64,000 nucleotides of DNA, from positions 248,001 to 312,000 of the forward strand of contig NZ_JACB01000003.1 in assembly GCF_000520975.1 (NCBI RefSeq). Reading direction: 5' to 3'. The stretch's first letter is position 1, and each line of letters opens with the position of its first letter. The notes under the pieces are model-generated. The model was not told the origin of the DNA and ran no database searches. It saw only the letters and a list, made by a program, of their open reading frames with translations. The position numbers were made by a program, and so were the translations under genes. Shown one piece after another: positions 43,983 to 53,784 of the stretch. The DNA comes from Aquimarina megaterium XH134 (lineage in GTDB: Bacteria > Bacteroidota > Bacteroidia > Flavobacteriales > Flavobacteriaceae).

Positions 43983-44396
43983 CTATTGATCTATAAAAAG
44001 AGCGTTGAGTTCTGGGGTTGGAATCATACAACTTTCTTTTTTACCAAACCACTTATACCTGTTTTTGGCAATAATATCGTAAATCCAATCTCTAAAGAAT
44101 TTAGGTAAAATAAGAAAAACAGAAAGTAGGGGATATATACCAGAGAGTTGTTTTGCAATATGTAGAGCAGCTGTTGATTTATAATAGTAAGCAATATCAG
44201 GGTCAATTAATAATATAGAGTCTAATTTTGTAGAATCAATATTTCTCTCTGCGATTAATCTTTTACCAATTTTACTTTGTAATGGAGCATAGCGAAATAC
44301 ATCATTTTTATCTCGTTTAATAGTAAATAAGACTGCAGTGTTGCATAAGTTGCAAACACCATCAAATAATATAATCTTTTTTCCATCTTCAATCAT
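43983..44396 (-). CDS. DCC family thiol-disulfide oxidoreductase-like protein (DUF393)
   Basis: A 137-residue protein with the family signature F-D-G-V-C-N-L-C near the N-terminus. The start at 44396 is preferred to an in-frame ATG at 44435, as the family motif follows about ten residues later. A TATCTTTG element at 44401-44408 lies only four bases before this ATG. Members are predicted thioredoxin-fold proteins of unknown role. A downstream R-Y-x-P-L-Q-S motif is also typical. It follows the SDR gene on the same strand by 57 bases. Confidence 0.88.
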   Translation of the reverse strand: MIEDGKKIILFDGVCNLCNTAVLFTIKRDKNDVFRYAPLQSKIGKRLIAERNIDSTKLDSILLIDPDIAYYYKSTAALHIAKQLSGIYPLLSVFLILPKFFRDWIYDIIAKNRYKWFGKKESCMIPTPELNALFIDQ

Positions 44397-44453
44397 AGTA
44401 CAAAGATAATTGGAATATGTATTATTAATAACCAATTATCAATATATTAAGAA

Positions 44454-45269
44454 TTATTTCGCAATTACAGAATCAATAACCTGTTGTGTCGTAATTTGAA
44501 GATTTTTAGGAAGTTTATTATCTTTTGGTAAAACAGCAAGATAGCGGTCATTATTAGAATCATAGACTTGCTTGAAAACCGGTTCATCTAATTGCAAGGC
44601 ATCACAAATTTCTTTAATTAGATCGAGATGATAAATAAGATCAGTACTTCCAAGGTGAAAAACTCCTTTCTTATTGCGATTAATGATATAATGTATTTGT
44701 TGTGTTAATTTAAATATCGAAGTTGCATTAATAATAACATTAGGAAAAACTTCTATAGGTGCTTTTAGATCATGAAGAGTTTTAAGCTCTTGCACTCTTG
44801 GAGTAGTAGAGCCAAAAACCATGGGTACTCGTGCTATTACATACTTATGAGTAGGTAATCGCATTAGTGCGTTTTCAATTTTGATTTTGAATCTGCCAAA
44901 AACACTATCACTAAGGGTTTTATCATATTCGTATGATGGGTAATTGCTAAAAGAATCAAATACATTAGCACTGGAGATAAAAACAAGTCGACATTTATGT
45001 TTTTGAATCCATTGTATGATACGTTGATGTGCGTCTAATTGTGAATTAAAGTTACCTCTAAGAGCAGTAATAATAATAGTAGGTTTAAGATTATCCAATA
45101 AAATAGAGATATCTTCCAGTTCCATATCATACTGAAAAAACTTTTGATTTTTTTCAAAAAAAGGATTATCTGTATGGTATGTACCGTAGGTGTCAAAATA
45201 GGAATTAAGCTCTTTATATAGCGCATTTCCTATAAAACCACTGGCTCCTATGATTAAAACTTTCTTCAA
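44454..45269 (-). CDS. SDR-family reductase (RmlD/epimerase-like)
   Basis: A 271-residue short-chain dehydrogenase/epimerase-type protein. The nucleotide-binding G-A-S-G-F-I-G-N-A-L is at residues 8-17, and a Y-x3-K-like active site is seen in Y-E-Y-D-K-T near residue 117. It most resembles dTDP-4-dehydrorhamnose reductase, but no sugar-nucleotide operon is near, so the substrate is unknown. It lies between gcvT and the DCC gene, all on the minus strand. Confidence 0.85.
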   Translation of the reverse strand: MKKVLIIGASGFIGNALYKELNSYFDTYGTYHTDNPFFEKNQKFFQYDMELEDISILLDNLKPTIIITALRGNFNSQLDAHQRIIQWIQKHKCRLVFISSANVFDSFSNYPSYEYDKTLSDSVFGRFKIKIENALMRLPTHKYVIARVPMVFGSTTPRVQELKTLHDLKAPIEVFPNVIINATSIFKLTQQIHYIINRNKKGVFHLGSTDLIYHLDLIKEICDALQLDEPVFKQVYDSNNDRYLAVLPKDNKLPKNLQITTQQVIDSVIAK

Positions 45270-45352
45270 TGTTAGTTATGTGTAAAAAAAATTAAGTTCC
45301 AAATATTACTGCTGTAACTTTGAAACTTAACTATACTATTTTTATTGTAAAA

Positions 45353-46435
45353 CTACCCTTTGTAGAAAGGTAATTTTATTACTGTTGCAGGAATTGCATT
45401 TTTACGTACCTGGATATTGATTTTACTTCCCGGTTTTGCAAAAATCGAAGGAACATATCCAAGACCAATACCTTTTCCTAAAGAAGGAGACATAGTACCA
45501 GAAGTTACTATCCCAATACTATTTCCGTTTCCGTCTACAATATCATAATCATGACGAGGAATACCGCGTTCATCTAACTCAAAACCAATTAATTTTCGCT
45601 CTGCACCATGCTCTTTTTCTTTGGCTAAGGCTTCTGCATTAATAAAATCTTTTGAGAATTTAGTAACCCAACCTAACCCAGCTTCAATAGGAGAGGTGGT
45701 ATCATTAATATCATTGCCATAAAGACAATATCCCATTTCTAATCTTAATGTATCTCTGGCAGCAAGACCAATAGGTTTAATACCATAATCTGCGCCAGCT
45801 TCTAATACTTTACTCCAAATTTGTTCTACTTCAGAATTTTTGCAGTAGATTTCAAAACCACCACTACCTGTATATCCTGTAGCAGAAATAATAACATGTT
45901 CGATCCCGGCAAAATCAGACACTTCAAAAGTGTAGAATTTCATTGCTTCAAGATCAACAGAAGTTAAAGATTGCATAGCTACCGCAGCTTTTGGCCCTTG
46001 AATAGCTAATAAAGAATACTCATCAGACAGGTCACGCATATCAGCATTCATTGTGTTGTGACTACTTATCCAATCCCAGTCTTTTTTGATATTAGATGCG
46101 TTGACCACCATAAGATATTTTTGATCAGCAATTCTATATACGATTAAATCATCTACAATTCCACCTTTATCATTTGGTAAGTAACTATATTGAGCTTTTC
46201 CATCTACTAACTTAGAAGCATCATTAGAAGTTACTTTTTGGATAAGATCTAATGCGTTAGGACCAGTAATAAGAAACTCTCCCATATGAGATACGTCAAA
46301 AACTCCAACACTTTTACGTACCGTTTCGTGTTCTATATTTACACCTTCATAAGATACAGGCATATTATAACCAGCAAAAGGAACCATTTTAGCTCCCAAG
46401 GCAGTATGAATTTCTGTCAAAGCAGTATTTTGCAT
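45353..46435 (-). CDS. gcvT: Glycine cleavage system T protein (aminomethyltransferase)
   Basis: A 360-residue protein of full length. It shows the folate-binding and catalytic regions: [10 protein letters not shown] near residue 44, [11 protein letters not shown] near residue 92, [10 protein letters not shown] near residue 227 and the glycine-rich end G-I-G-L-G-Y-V. It transfers the aminomethyl carbon of glycine to tetrahydrofolate. The other glycine-cleavage genes are not in this window. Confidence 0.97.
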   Translation of the reverse strand: MQNTALTEIHTALGAKMVPFAGYNMPVSYEGVNIEHETVRKSVGVFDVSHMGEFLITGPNALDLIQKVTSNDASKLVDGKAQYSYLPNDKGGIVDDLIVYRIADQKYLMVVNASNIKKDWDWISSHNTMNADMRDLSDEYSLLAIQGPKAAVAMQSLTSVDLEAMKFYTFEVSDFAGIEHVIISATGYTGSGGFEIYCKNSEVEQIWSKVLEAGADYGIKPIGLAARDTLRLEMGYCLYGNDINDTTSPIEAGLGWVTKFSKDFINAEALAKEKEHGAERKLIGFELDERGIPRHDYDIVDGNGNSIGIVTSGTMSPSLGKGIGLGYVPSIFAKPGSKINIQVRKNAIPATVIKLPFYKG

Positions 46436-46613
46436 AATAGATGATTTATGGTTATCAAATAGACGCCGAATGTAAAAAACTTTGTGTAGGTATCCAATGC
46501 TTTTTTGTATAATCCTAATAAATTATTGATTAGACATTATAACGAGGATTAAAAATTTGAAAAGATAAAAGGTACAAAATAATTCTAAGAGCATTTCTGT
46601 TCAGGGTATTTAG

Positions 46614-46621
46614 TAACTTTG
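46614..46621 (+). promoter_or_regulatory. -7 promoter element of the DUF3052 gene
   Basis: TAACTTTG matches TAnnTTTG. Transcription would start near 46627, so the in-frame ATG at 46659 is the likely start and not the one at 46626. Confidence 0.55.
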
Positions 46622-46658
46622 AATAGTGTCATTAATGTATTGTAAACACATTTTAATT

Positions 46659-47072
46659 ATGCCAACAGGATATTCGGGTACACCTCTAGCCAAAAAATTA
46701 GGGATTAAGGATGATGATATATTAATGCTTTATAAACAACCAAATTATTATTATAGCCTTTTTTCAGATATACCAAAAAGAATTAGAGAGGTACAGCAGC
46801 CAAAAAATGAAAGTGTAGATTTTATTCATATTTTTTGTACCACTTTTGCAGAATTAAAGGAAGTAGCAGTTATATATAAGGCGGCTTTAAAAAAGAACGG
46901 AATGTTATGGGTAAGCTGGCCAAAAGGAAGCTCAGTAATTCCTACAGATCTTAAAAGAGATCCTATAAGAAATTATCTAATTAGTATTGGGCTGGTTGAT
47001 GTAAAAGTGGCTGCAATAGATAAGGATTGGAGTGGATTAAAATTTGTATACAGAATCAGGGACAGAAATTAA
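46659..47072 (+). CDS. DUF3052-like protein
   Basis: A 137-residue protein starting M-P-T-G-Y-S-G-T-P-L-A-K-K-L-G, the typical DUF3052 opening. Conserved patches D-F-I-H-I-F-C-T near residue 55 and L-W-V-S-W-P-K-G-S-S near residue 83 follow. The central part resembles a Rossmann-like fold remnant. Function unknown. It appears to be a one-gene unit, with a hairpin terminator at 47136-47170. Confidence 0.85.
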   Translation: MPTGYSGTPLAKKLGIKDDDILMLYKQPNYYYSLFSDIPKRIREVQQPKNESVDFIHIFCTTFAELKEVAVIYKAALKKNGMLWVSWPKGSSVIPTDLKRDPIRNYLISIGLVDVKVAAIDKDWSGLKFVYRIRDRN

Positions 47073-47135
47073 CGAGGTAAAAATTTCTTAATATATCTAT
47101 TTTTGAAGATTTTATACCCAAATAATAAACTAATA

Positions 47136-47170
47136 AAATCCTTGGATATATGTATATATATCAAGGGTTT
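47136..47170 (+). terminator. Hairpin after the DUF3052 gene
   Basis: AAATCCTTG (47136-47144) pairs with CAAGGGTTT (47162-47170) with one wobble, and the A/T loop can pair further. It lies about 65 bases after the stop and ahead of the sigma-factor gene. Confidence 0.65.
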
Positions 47171-47266
47171 GTAGTTTATTTTGTGATAATGAAATTTTTA
47201 GTGTTAATTATTTGTTGTAGTATCGTTAAAAAAAAATATTTACCTTTATCATGAATTATTGTACTA

Positions 47267-47839
47267 GTGAAAAAGGAATCACAAATAACACAAAGCTTTT
47301 TCATTAAGAATATAAATGAAGGAAATGAAGAAGCCTTCAAGATTCTTTTTGAACTTTATTATAGTAAGTTATTATATGTAGCTCGAAGCTATGTTTCTAA
47401 TAAGGAAGAAGCAGAAGAGATAGTACAGGATGTATTTGTGAAAATCTGGAAAAACAAAAAAAATATTACTACTAATATTAATGGGTACCTGTTTAAGAGT
47501 ACCAAAAATTCCTGCCTAGATTATTTACGATCCAAAAAATATAAGCTTAATAGCTCAAATAATATAGTACAACTTGAAGCTTTCATAAACCATAATGCAC
47601 TTGCAGATAAGGATGCTTCTTCTATACTAGAGAAAGAATTAGAACAAAGAATACAGACAGGTATTGAATTACTTCCGAAGAAATGTAAAAAAGTTTTTGT
47701 TAAAAGCCGAATTGAAGGTTTAAAGAATAGAGAAATATCTGATGAATTAGATATTTCGATTAAAACTGTAGAGAATCATATGTCTAAGGCAATAAAACAT
47801 ATGAGGCTACATTTACGAGAATTCTTATCTTTTTTTTAA
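47267..47839 (+). CDS. ECF sigma factor (FecI-like)
   Basis: A 190-residue sigma-70 family protein with region 2 (A-E-E-I-V-Q-D-V-F-V-K-I-W near residue 50-63) and region 4 (N-R-E-I-S-D-E-L-D-I-S-I-K-T-V-E-N-H near residue 155-172). The start is GTG at 47267, as no in-frame ATG precedes the conserved part. A near-consensus TACCTTTA at 47241-47248 may be its promoter. With the FecR gene 67 bases downstream and a SusC bearing an STN domain, it forms the classical Bacteroidota trans-envelope switch that turns on SusC/SusD when substrate binds. Confidence 0.93.
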   Translation: MKKESQITQSFFIKNINEGNEEAFKILFELYYSKLLYVARSYVSNKEEAEEIVQDVFVKIWKNKKNITTNINGYLFKSTKNSCLDYLRSKKYKLNSSNNIVQLEAFINHNALADKDASSILEKELEQRIQTGIELLPKKCKKVFVKSRIEGLKNREISDELDISIKTVENHMSKAIKHMRLHLREFLSFF

Positions 47840-47906
47840 AAAAACCAAAATTTTATTGGGGGGTAATCCATATTTGTACGTCTGTATAAATATAAGATTG
47901 TAATTA

Positions 47907-48881
47907 ATGCAAGAAAAAGACCTTATAAAGTTTATAAAGGGAGATGCTAATCCTGATGAAAAGAAAGTAGTAATCGAATGGATTAAAAAAGATAGTGAGC
48001 ATCAAAAACAGTTCAATTTACTTAAGGCAGAATATGTTGCCTCTAATTTGGATTCACTAAGTAATATGGATGTTAATGCTCAGTACCAACGTTTTTCTTC
48101 AAAGAGAACTAAGAAGAAAAGATACTATTACACAGCTATTGCAGCATCGATAGTAGTCCCTTTTATGATGTGGTATATATTTACACCTTTTCCTAATAAC
48201 AATTCGGTTGTTGATACTACAGAAATCCTTAATTCTAATACTAAGCATGTAGCTACGAGCCATGGAGGGTACAAAACAGTAGTGTTACCAGATGGTTCTA
48301 CGATTGTATTAAATGCCAATAGTAGTCTTACTTATCCCAATACATTTACAGATAGTATTAGAAAAGTTACTTTGGTAGGAGAAGCATTTTTTGATATAAA
48401 GAGGGATGTAACCAAACCTTTTATAGTAACTACAGATCATATCAATATTAGAGTTTTGGGTACATCATTTAATGTGAAATCCTACCCAAAAGACGAAAAA
48501 ATTGAAACTACATTGGTAACAGGAAAAGTTGAAGTTTTTCAACAACAAAAAGAAGAACCCATCGTTTTGGAACCATCGCAGAGGGCAATTTTTGATAAAG
48601 AAAAAAGTGATATTAAAGTGGATAGAGTGGATTCTAAAAATATAGTTGCCTGGCAAGAAGGTAAATTAATTTTTGACAAAACTCCATTAAAACAAGTTGT
48701 ATTAGATCTAAACAGAAAATATAATGTAGAGTTTACAATTAAATCTGATTCACTTCTACAATACAAGTATACAGGAGAGTTTGATAACCTTACCCTAAAA
48801 GAGGTTTTAGAACTCATCAAAATGTCTTCACCAATTAATTATAAATATGTAAACAACAAAGTCATGCTCAATTCAGAATAA
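47907..48881 (+). CDS. FecR-family anti-sigma factor
   Basis: A 324-residue protein. It has an N-terminal cytoplasmic part of about 75 residues, one membrane segment near residues 76-94 (A-I-A-A-S-I-V-V-P-F-M-M-W-Y-I-F) and a periplasmic FecR domain with H-G-G-Y-K-T-V-V-L-P-D-G-S and G-E-A-F-F-D-I. A C-terminal secretin/STN-like part ends the protein. It holds the sigma factor inactive until signalled by the STN domain of the SusC-like receptor encoded next. Confidence 0.94.
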   Translation: MQEKDLIKFIKGDANPDEKKVVIEWIKKDSEHQKQFNLLKAEYVASNLDSLSNMDVNAQYQRFSSKRTKKKRYYYTAIAASIVVPFMMWYIFTPFPNNNSVVDTTEILNSNTKHVATSHGGYKTVVLPDGSTIVLNANSSLTYPNTFTDSIRKVTLVGEAFFDIKRDVTKPFIVTTDHINIRVLGTSFNVKSYPKDEKIETTLVTGKVEVFQQQKEEPIVLEPSQRAIFDKEKSDIKVDRVDSKNIVAWQEGKLIFDKTPLKQVVLDLNRKYNVEFTIKSDSLLQYKYTGEFDNLTLKEVLELIKMSSPINYKYVNNKVMLNSE

Positions 48882-48893
48882 TATAATAAATAG

Positions 48894-48921
48894 AGAAGAG
48901 GATGCGGTAACATCCTCTTCT
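48894..48921 (+). terminator. Hairpin between FecR and SusC genes
   Basis: A perfect 11-bp stem AGAAGAGGATG/CATCCTCTTCT around a six-base loop, 13 bases after the fecR stop. There is no strong T-run, so it may partly separate or stabilise the regulatory and structural transcripts. Confidence 0.7.
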
Positions 48922-48973
48922 GTTAATCATTTAATTAGACTCAGAATTAGAATAATTAAAATCACACAAAATT

Positions 48974-51900
48974 ATGAAAAAAAACCTTTCCGGAGTTTTC
49001 TTATCCAGAAAACATCTTATAAGAATTATGAAAATTTATTCTTTACTTATATGTATTACCATTTCAAAACTATTTTCATTTAATACATATTCTCAAAATA
49101 TATCAATCTCTCTTGAAGAGGTTACATTGCAAATGGCCATTGAGGAGATTGAACAAAAAAGCGAATTTCGTTTCTTTTATAATAACAATTTGGTCGATAT
49201 TTCAAGAAAAGTATCTCTAGTAGCAACTAATGAACGAGTAAAAAAAGTGCTGTACGGGCTATTTGATAATACTAATATAAATTTCAAGATTTATAAAAAT
49301 CAAATCGTTTTATTTCCAAGAAATGTAAAAACATCAGGATTAGCTCTTAGAAACCTATTAGATTATATAGAAGAAAAGTCAATAGAGCAAACCAATAAAA
49401 ATACGATTGGTGATGAAACCAAAACACAGCAAAATTTTGTAAGCGGTACAATACAAAGCGAAGAAGGCTACCCTTTACCAGGAGTAAATGTAATTATTAA
49501 AGGAACAAACAAAGGAACATTAACAGATTTTGATGGTAATTATAAATTAGAAGTTAATCAAGGTGATGCTCTAGTGTTTTCTTATGTAGGTTTTGAAACG
49601 CAGGAAATTATAGTAACTAATACTATTATAGATGTAGTCTTAAAAGAAGATATTAGTAATCTAGAAGAAGTTATTGTAACTGGATATGGTGTTCAGCGAA
49701 AATCAAGACTTACAGGTTCTGCATTAAATATAGATGTAAAATCAATTACTGCCACACCTAGAGCAGCTATACAAGAGAGTATTCAAGGTAATATTGCTGG
49801 TGTACAGGTAACGGCTAGCAGTGGGCAACCCGGAGCATCTCCCAATGTGAGAATACGTGGAGTTGGATCATTTGAATCTGCATTTCCTCTATATGTTATT
49901 GATGGTTTTCAGACTACAAACTCTGCTGTGGTAACATCACTTAATCCAAATGATATTGAGGCAATGTCTATCCTAAAAGATGCTGCTGCTACTTCGATTT
50001 ATGGTGTAAGAGGAGCTAATGGGGTAATCGTTATAAAAACCAAATCTGGGGTTTCTGGTAAGACTCAGGTTTCATATAGTGTACAATCTGGTTTGTCATC
50101 AGCGACTGTCGCAGAACGATTTAAACCATTAAACACCTCAGAATTACAAGAATTATTGGTAGAAGGAGTACAAAATGCAGGAATACGTGATAATGATGCT
50201 GATGCACTAACTTTTTTAACCGATAATGGATTTAATCCTAATGTAAATACAGATTGGTATGATGAACTTACCAGAGATGGATTATACCAACAGCATAATC
50301 TTTCTGTGAGAGGAGGAGGAGAAAACACAAAATTTTACCTTTCTGGTGGATATTTTAATCAAGAAGGAATTATTCTAAATTCGCAGTTAGAGCGAATGAA
50401 TACTAGGTTAAAGATCGACCATAAATTTACAGATCGTTTAAAACTAGATGTTAATATCTCTTATAATAAATCAATTTCCAAAGAAAGACCAAGAGGTGGT
50501 ACATTTGCTAATCCCGTACGTTCAATATACAGAATTCGACCAGATATATCTCCTTATAATGAAGACGGAACATTTAATTTTGGGTTTAATAGTACCCATA
50601 ACCCAATTGCACAGGCGCAAGATGAGATACGAAAAGATATAGATCATAGAATACTGGCCGGTGCAGGATTATCATATGAAATTGCAAAAGGTCTATCTTT
50701 TGAATCTTTGATCAATATGAATCAAACCTTTCAGGACGAATTTATAAGATTGCCAGCTGGTTATGGAGATGGAAGACCTTTAGGTCGAGGAGAACAGGAT
50801 TCTAATTTTTTGTTTTCCTGGTTGTTTAGAAACCTATTACGTTATAATCTGAATTGGAATAACAACAGTTTAACCGCATTCGGAGGGTACGAATTACAAA
50901 AAACCAGAAACAAATTTAGTGATCTTACAGTAGAAAATATTCCAGATGGTTTTGAAGATCTTAATAATGGTAGTACTCCAACCTTGGCTTCTACCAATAA
51001 AGCACAAAGTGGTTTAAACTCTGTATTTCTTAATGCAGAATACTCACAAAATGACAAATATTTGATAAGCGGTTCTGTACGACGTGATGGATCCTCAAGT
51101 TTTGGAGAAAATAATCAATTCGCAATATTTTGGTCAGCAGGCCTGGGATGGAATATAGCTAATGAGTCATTTATGGAGTCTGTTGGTTTTATAAACGACC
51201 TAAAATTAAGATCGAGTTATGGTGTAAATGGTAATGATCCTGAGACAGGAATATTTAACCTGTTCAGAGTTAATGATAGTGATGGTAATCCTGGTTTGAT
51301 TTTTACATCAGTAGGGAATCCTGATATAAAATGGGAGTTAAATAAAGCTTTTAATGTAGGGTTAGATTATTCCTTATTAAATAATAGAATACAAGGTAGT
51401 GTTGATTGGTACACAAGAGAAACAACAGATCTATTAAGACAAAGACCTATTTCTGCAGCTAATGGAGATGGAGGAGAAGATGGGGGTGGAGGAAATAATA
51501 TTGCAGAAAATATTGGATCGATGGAAAATACAGGGATAGAATTCGATATTACTTCTCGTAATGTAGTTTCGAATACTAATGGATTTACCTGGACAACAAA
51601 TTTCAATTTTACAGCAAATAAAAATGAAGTTACCAAATTAAGTAGAGGCGGTGATCCTATAGTAGGCGGCACTAGTATTGTAGCAATAGGAGAAGATATA
51701 GAAACATTTTACCTGCCAAGATATGCAGGAGTAGATCCGGCAAACGGTAATGCCCTTTGGTATGTCGATGATACTAGAACCGAAGTAACTTCAAACTATA
51801 ATAATGCAGAGCAAGTTATTATTGGTAATGCAACCCCCGATTTTTATGCAGGTCTTAGAAATTCTTTCTCATACAAAGGAATTACCCTGAATTTTCAATT

Positions 51901-52345
51901 ATATACCGCCTGGGGAGGTTTAGTATATGATACATGGAATAGATTTACCAATAGTGATGGTTCTCGACGATTATCTTCTACTGGAAATGTGAGCCGTGGT
52001 ACTTACGAACGAAGATGGCAAAAACCAGGAGATGTTACAGATATTCCTGCTTTTGTATACGGAAATGGCCAATCAGGAAGTTCTGCTTTGCGATCAAGTA
52101 GGTTTGTGTATGATGGAAGCTATGTGAGACTAAGAGAAGTAGCGCTTTCTTATGACCTTCCTTTAACTTCTATAGAAAGAATAGGGCTTTCTACGGCTCG
52201 AGTGTATGTAAAAGGAAATAATTTATACACTTTTATCAAAGATGATCGATTAGAACGAGATCCCGAAGCAGGATCAGACGGTAGATTAAATCAGGAAATA
52301 CCTATTTCAAGTACATTGTTTTTAGGTTTAGATATCACATTTTAA
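48974..52345 (+). CDS. SusC/RagA-family TonB-dependent receptor with STN domain
   Basis: A 1123-residue outer-membrane receptor. The signal segment is followed by an STN domain near residues 42-118 (M-A-I-E-E-I-E-Q-K-S-E-F-R-F-F-Y), which signals to FecR. A carboxypeptidase-regulatory-like domain (V-S-G-T-I-Q-S-E-E-G-Y-P-L-P-G-V-N-V) is near 155-235. The plug starts near 240 (V-T-G-Y-G-V-Q-R-K, V-R-I-R-G-V-G-S-F), then the 22-strand barrel ends L-F-L-G-L-D-I-T-F. It imports large nutrients together with the SusD protein encoded ten bases downstream. Substrate unknown. Confidence 0.96.
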   Translation: MKKNLSGVFLSRKHLIRIMKIYSLLICITISKLFSFNTYSQNISISLEEVTLQMAIEEIEQKSEFRFFYNNNLVDISRKVSLVATNERVKKVLYGLFDNTNINFKIYKNQIVLFPRNVKTSGLALRNLLDYIEEKSIEQTNKNTIGDETKTQQNFVSGTIQSEEGYPLPGVNVIIKGTNKGTLTDFDGNYKLEVNQGDALVFSYVGFETQEIIVTNTIIDVVLKEDISNLEEVIVTGYGVQRKSRLTGSALNIDVKSITATPRAAIQESIQGNIAGVQVTASSGQPGASPNVRIRGVGSFESAFPLYVIDGFQTTNSAVVTSLNPNDIEAMSILKDAAATSIYGVRGANGVIVIKTKSGVSGKTQVSYSVQSGLSSATVAERFKPLNTSELQELLVEGVQNAGIRDNDADALTFLTDNGFNPNVNTDWYDELTRDGLYQQHNLSVRGGGENTKFYLSGGYFNQEGIILNSQLERMNTRLKIDHKFTDRLKLDVNISYNKSISKERPRGGTFANPVRSIYRIRPDISPYNEDGTFNFGFNSTHNPIAQAQDEIRKDIDHRILAGAGLSYEIAKGLSFESLINMNQTFQDEFIRLPAGYGDGRPLGRGEQDSNFLFSWLFRNLLRYNLNWNNNSLTAFGGYELQKTRNKFSDLTVENIPDGFEDLNNGSTPTLASTNKAQSGLNSVFLNAEYSQNDKYLISGSVRRDGSSSFGENNQFAIFWSAGLGWNIANESFMESVGFINDLKLRSSYGVNGNDPETGIFNLFRVNDSDGNPGLIFTSVGNPDIKWELNKAFNVGLDYSLLNNRIQGSVDWYTRETTDLLRQRPISAANGDGGEDGGGGNNIAENIGSMENTGIEFDITSRNVVSNTNGFTWTTNFNFTANKNEVTKLSRGGDPIVGGTSIVAIGEDIETFYLPRYAGVDPANGNALWYVDDTRTEVTSNYNNAEQVIIGNATPDFYAGLRNSFSYKGITLNFQLYTAWGGLVYDTWNRFTNSDGSRRLSSTGNVSRGTYERRWQKPGDVTDIPAFVYGNGQSGSSALRSSRFVYDGSYVRLREVALSYDLPLTSIERIGLSTARVYVKGNNLYTFIKDDRLERDPEAGSDGRLNQEIPISSTLFLGLDITF

Positions 52346-52355
52346 ACGAATTATC

Positions 52356-53771
52356 ATGAAAAAATACATTTATATATTTATTGCCACAATACTCATCTTA
52401 TCGTCGTGTGAGGATACTTTAGAACAACGCTTTTCTGATGCTGTCGAAGTAGAAAATGCTATTACAGATATTAATTCTTTGAAACTGGCTACTAGTGGAG
52501 CATATAGTTTCTTAGCAAATTCAGCTCTATATAACAGAACTTTTACGCTATTGCCCGAAATTATGTCGGATAATGCTTTTATTGATGCTTTTGACAACAC
52601 AGGAAGGTATTTAGAATTTGATGATTATATAGTTACCTCGAATGATGCCCGAACTAACGAGGCATGGAATATTATGTCTCGGATAATTGCCACCACTTCA
52701 ATTGTAATTCGTGAAGCCAAGAAATTATCTTTTCCAGAGACAGTACAAGAAGATGCAGATCAGTATATAGGAGAAATGTATGCATTGAGAGCACTGGCTT
52801 TTCATAATTTTCAGCTATTATTTGCTCAACCTTATAATTTTACTACAGATGCCTCTCATTTAGGGGTTCCAATACCAGATTTTGCACTGCTAGGTGATGG
52901 AGCAAACTTGCAAGAGCCTCCACGAAGTTCAACAGCAGCTGTTTATCAACAAATAATTAGTGATTTACAAGAAGCTATTAGTCTTATGCGTACAGAATCC
53001 AGGCCAACAAGGTTGGATATCAATGCTGCAAAAGCATTATTGGCGAGAGTATATTTACATCAAGAGAATTGGTCAGGAGCAAGAGATATGGCTACCGATG
53101 TTATTAATACCAGCGGTAAAAATTTACTAACAAGAGATAATTATATTACCGCTTGGGCAGAGGACTTTAATTCAGAAAGTTTATTTGTTGTTGCTAATAA
53201 TGAAACCGATAATTCGGGATCAAATTCAATTAGCCATTTTTATCTTAATTATAAAGATGCATTTGCTACAGATAATTTTAAAAATAATTTATCTGATACA
53301 GATATTAGAAAAGAGTTGTATCCAGCAGATGGAGCAGTAAATTTGATACAAAAATTCCCTCGTAATGACACTCAGGATGATAATGTACATGTTTTACGAC
53401 TTTCAGAGATGTATTTGATAAAAGCAGAAGCGCATGCACAATTAAATGAAGATTCAGACGCTCAGCAAGCATTAGATATTATTATTCATCGCGCATTAGA
53501 AGCACCCGTTCCTCCAGATACATTACCAGTATCGACAGAGACAGGGCAGGCATTGCTTGATAAAATTTTATTAGAAAGAAGAAAAGAACTGGCTTTTGAA
53601 GGGTTTAGGCTTTTTGACCTTACCAGGCATGGTGTTACTTTTAATAAATACAGACAAGATGGGGATCCAATCGAGATTAATGCACCTGCGAATAGAACGA
53701 TTTTACCCATACCTATCGATGAAATCAATGTAAACCCTAGTATTGCTAATCAACAAAATCCAGGATACTAA
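52356..53771 (+). CDS. SusD/RagB-family nutrient-binding lipoprotein
   Basis: A 471-residue surface lipoprotein with lipobox L-S-S-C (Cys18). The TPR-like helices of SusD are visible (A-L-R-A-L-A-F-H-N-F-Q-L-L near residue 142; A-K-A-L-L-A-R-V-Y-L-H near residue 224). The RagB end has E-R-R-K-E-L-A-F-E-G-F-R-L-F-D-L-T-R near residue 407 and a final N-P-G-Y. It forms the lid of the SusC transporter. Confidence 0.95.
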   Translation: MKKYIYIFIATILILSSCEDTLEQRFSDAVEVENAITDINSLKLATSGAYSFLANSALYNRTFTLLPEIMSDNAFIDAFDNTGRYLEFDDYIVTSNDARTNEAWNIMSRIIATTSIVIREAKKLSFPETVQEDADQYIGEMYALRALAFHNFQLLFAQPYNFTTDASHLGVPIPDFALLGDGANLQEPPRSSTAAVYQQIISDLQEAISLMRTESRPTRLDINAAKALLARVYLHQENWSGARDMATDVINTSGKNLLTRDNYITAWAEDFNSESLFVVANNETDNSGSNSISHFYLNYKDAFATDNFKNNLSDTDIRKELYPADGAVNLIQKFPRNDTQDDNVHVLRLSEMYLIKAEAHAQLNEDSDAQQALDIIIHRALEAPVPPDTLPVSTETGQALLDKILLERRKELAFEGFRLFDLTRHGVTFNKYRQDGDPIEINAPANRTILPIPIDEINVNPSIANQQNPGY

Positions 53772-53784
53772 AAACAAAACAAAA

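Noticed and set aside
45315..45322. TAACTTTG promoter-like box on the plus strand between gcvT and the SDR gene
   Set aside because: It points into the 3' end of gcvT in antisense with no gene or RNA to serve; such 8-mers are frequent by chance in AT-rich DNA.
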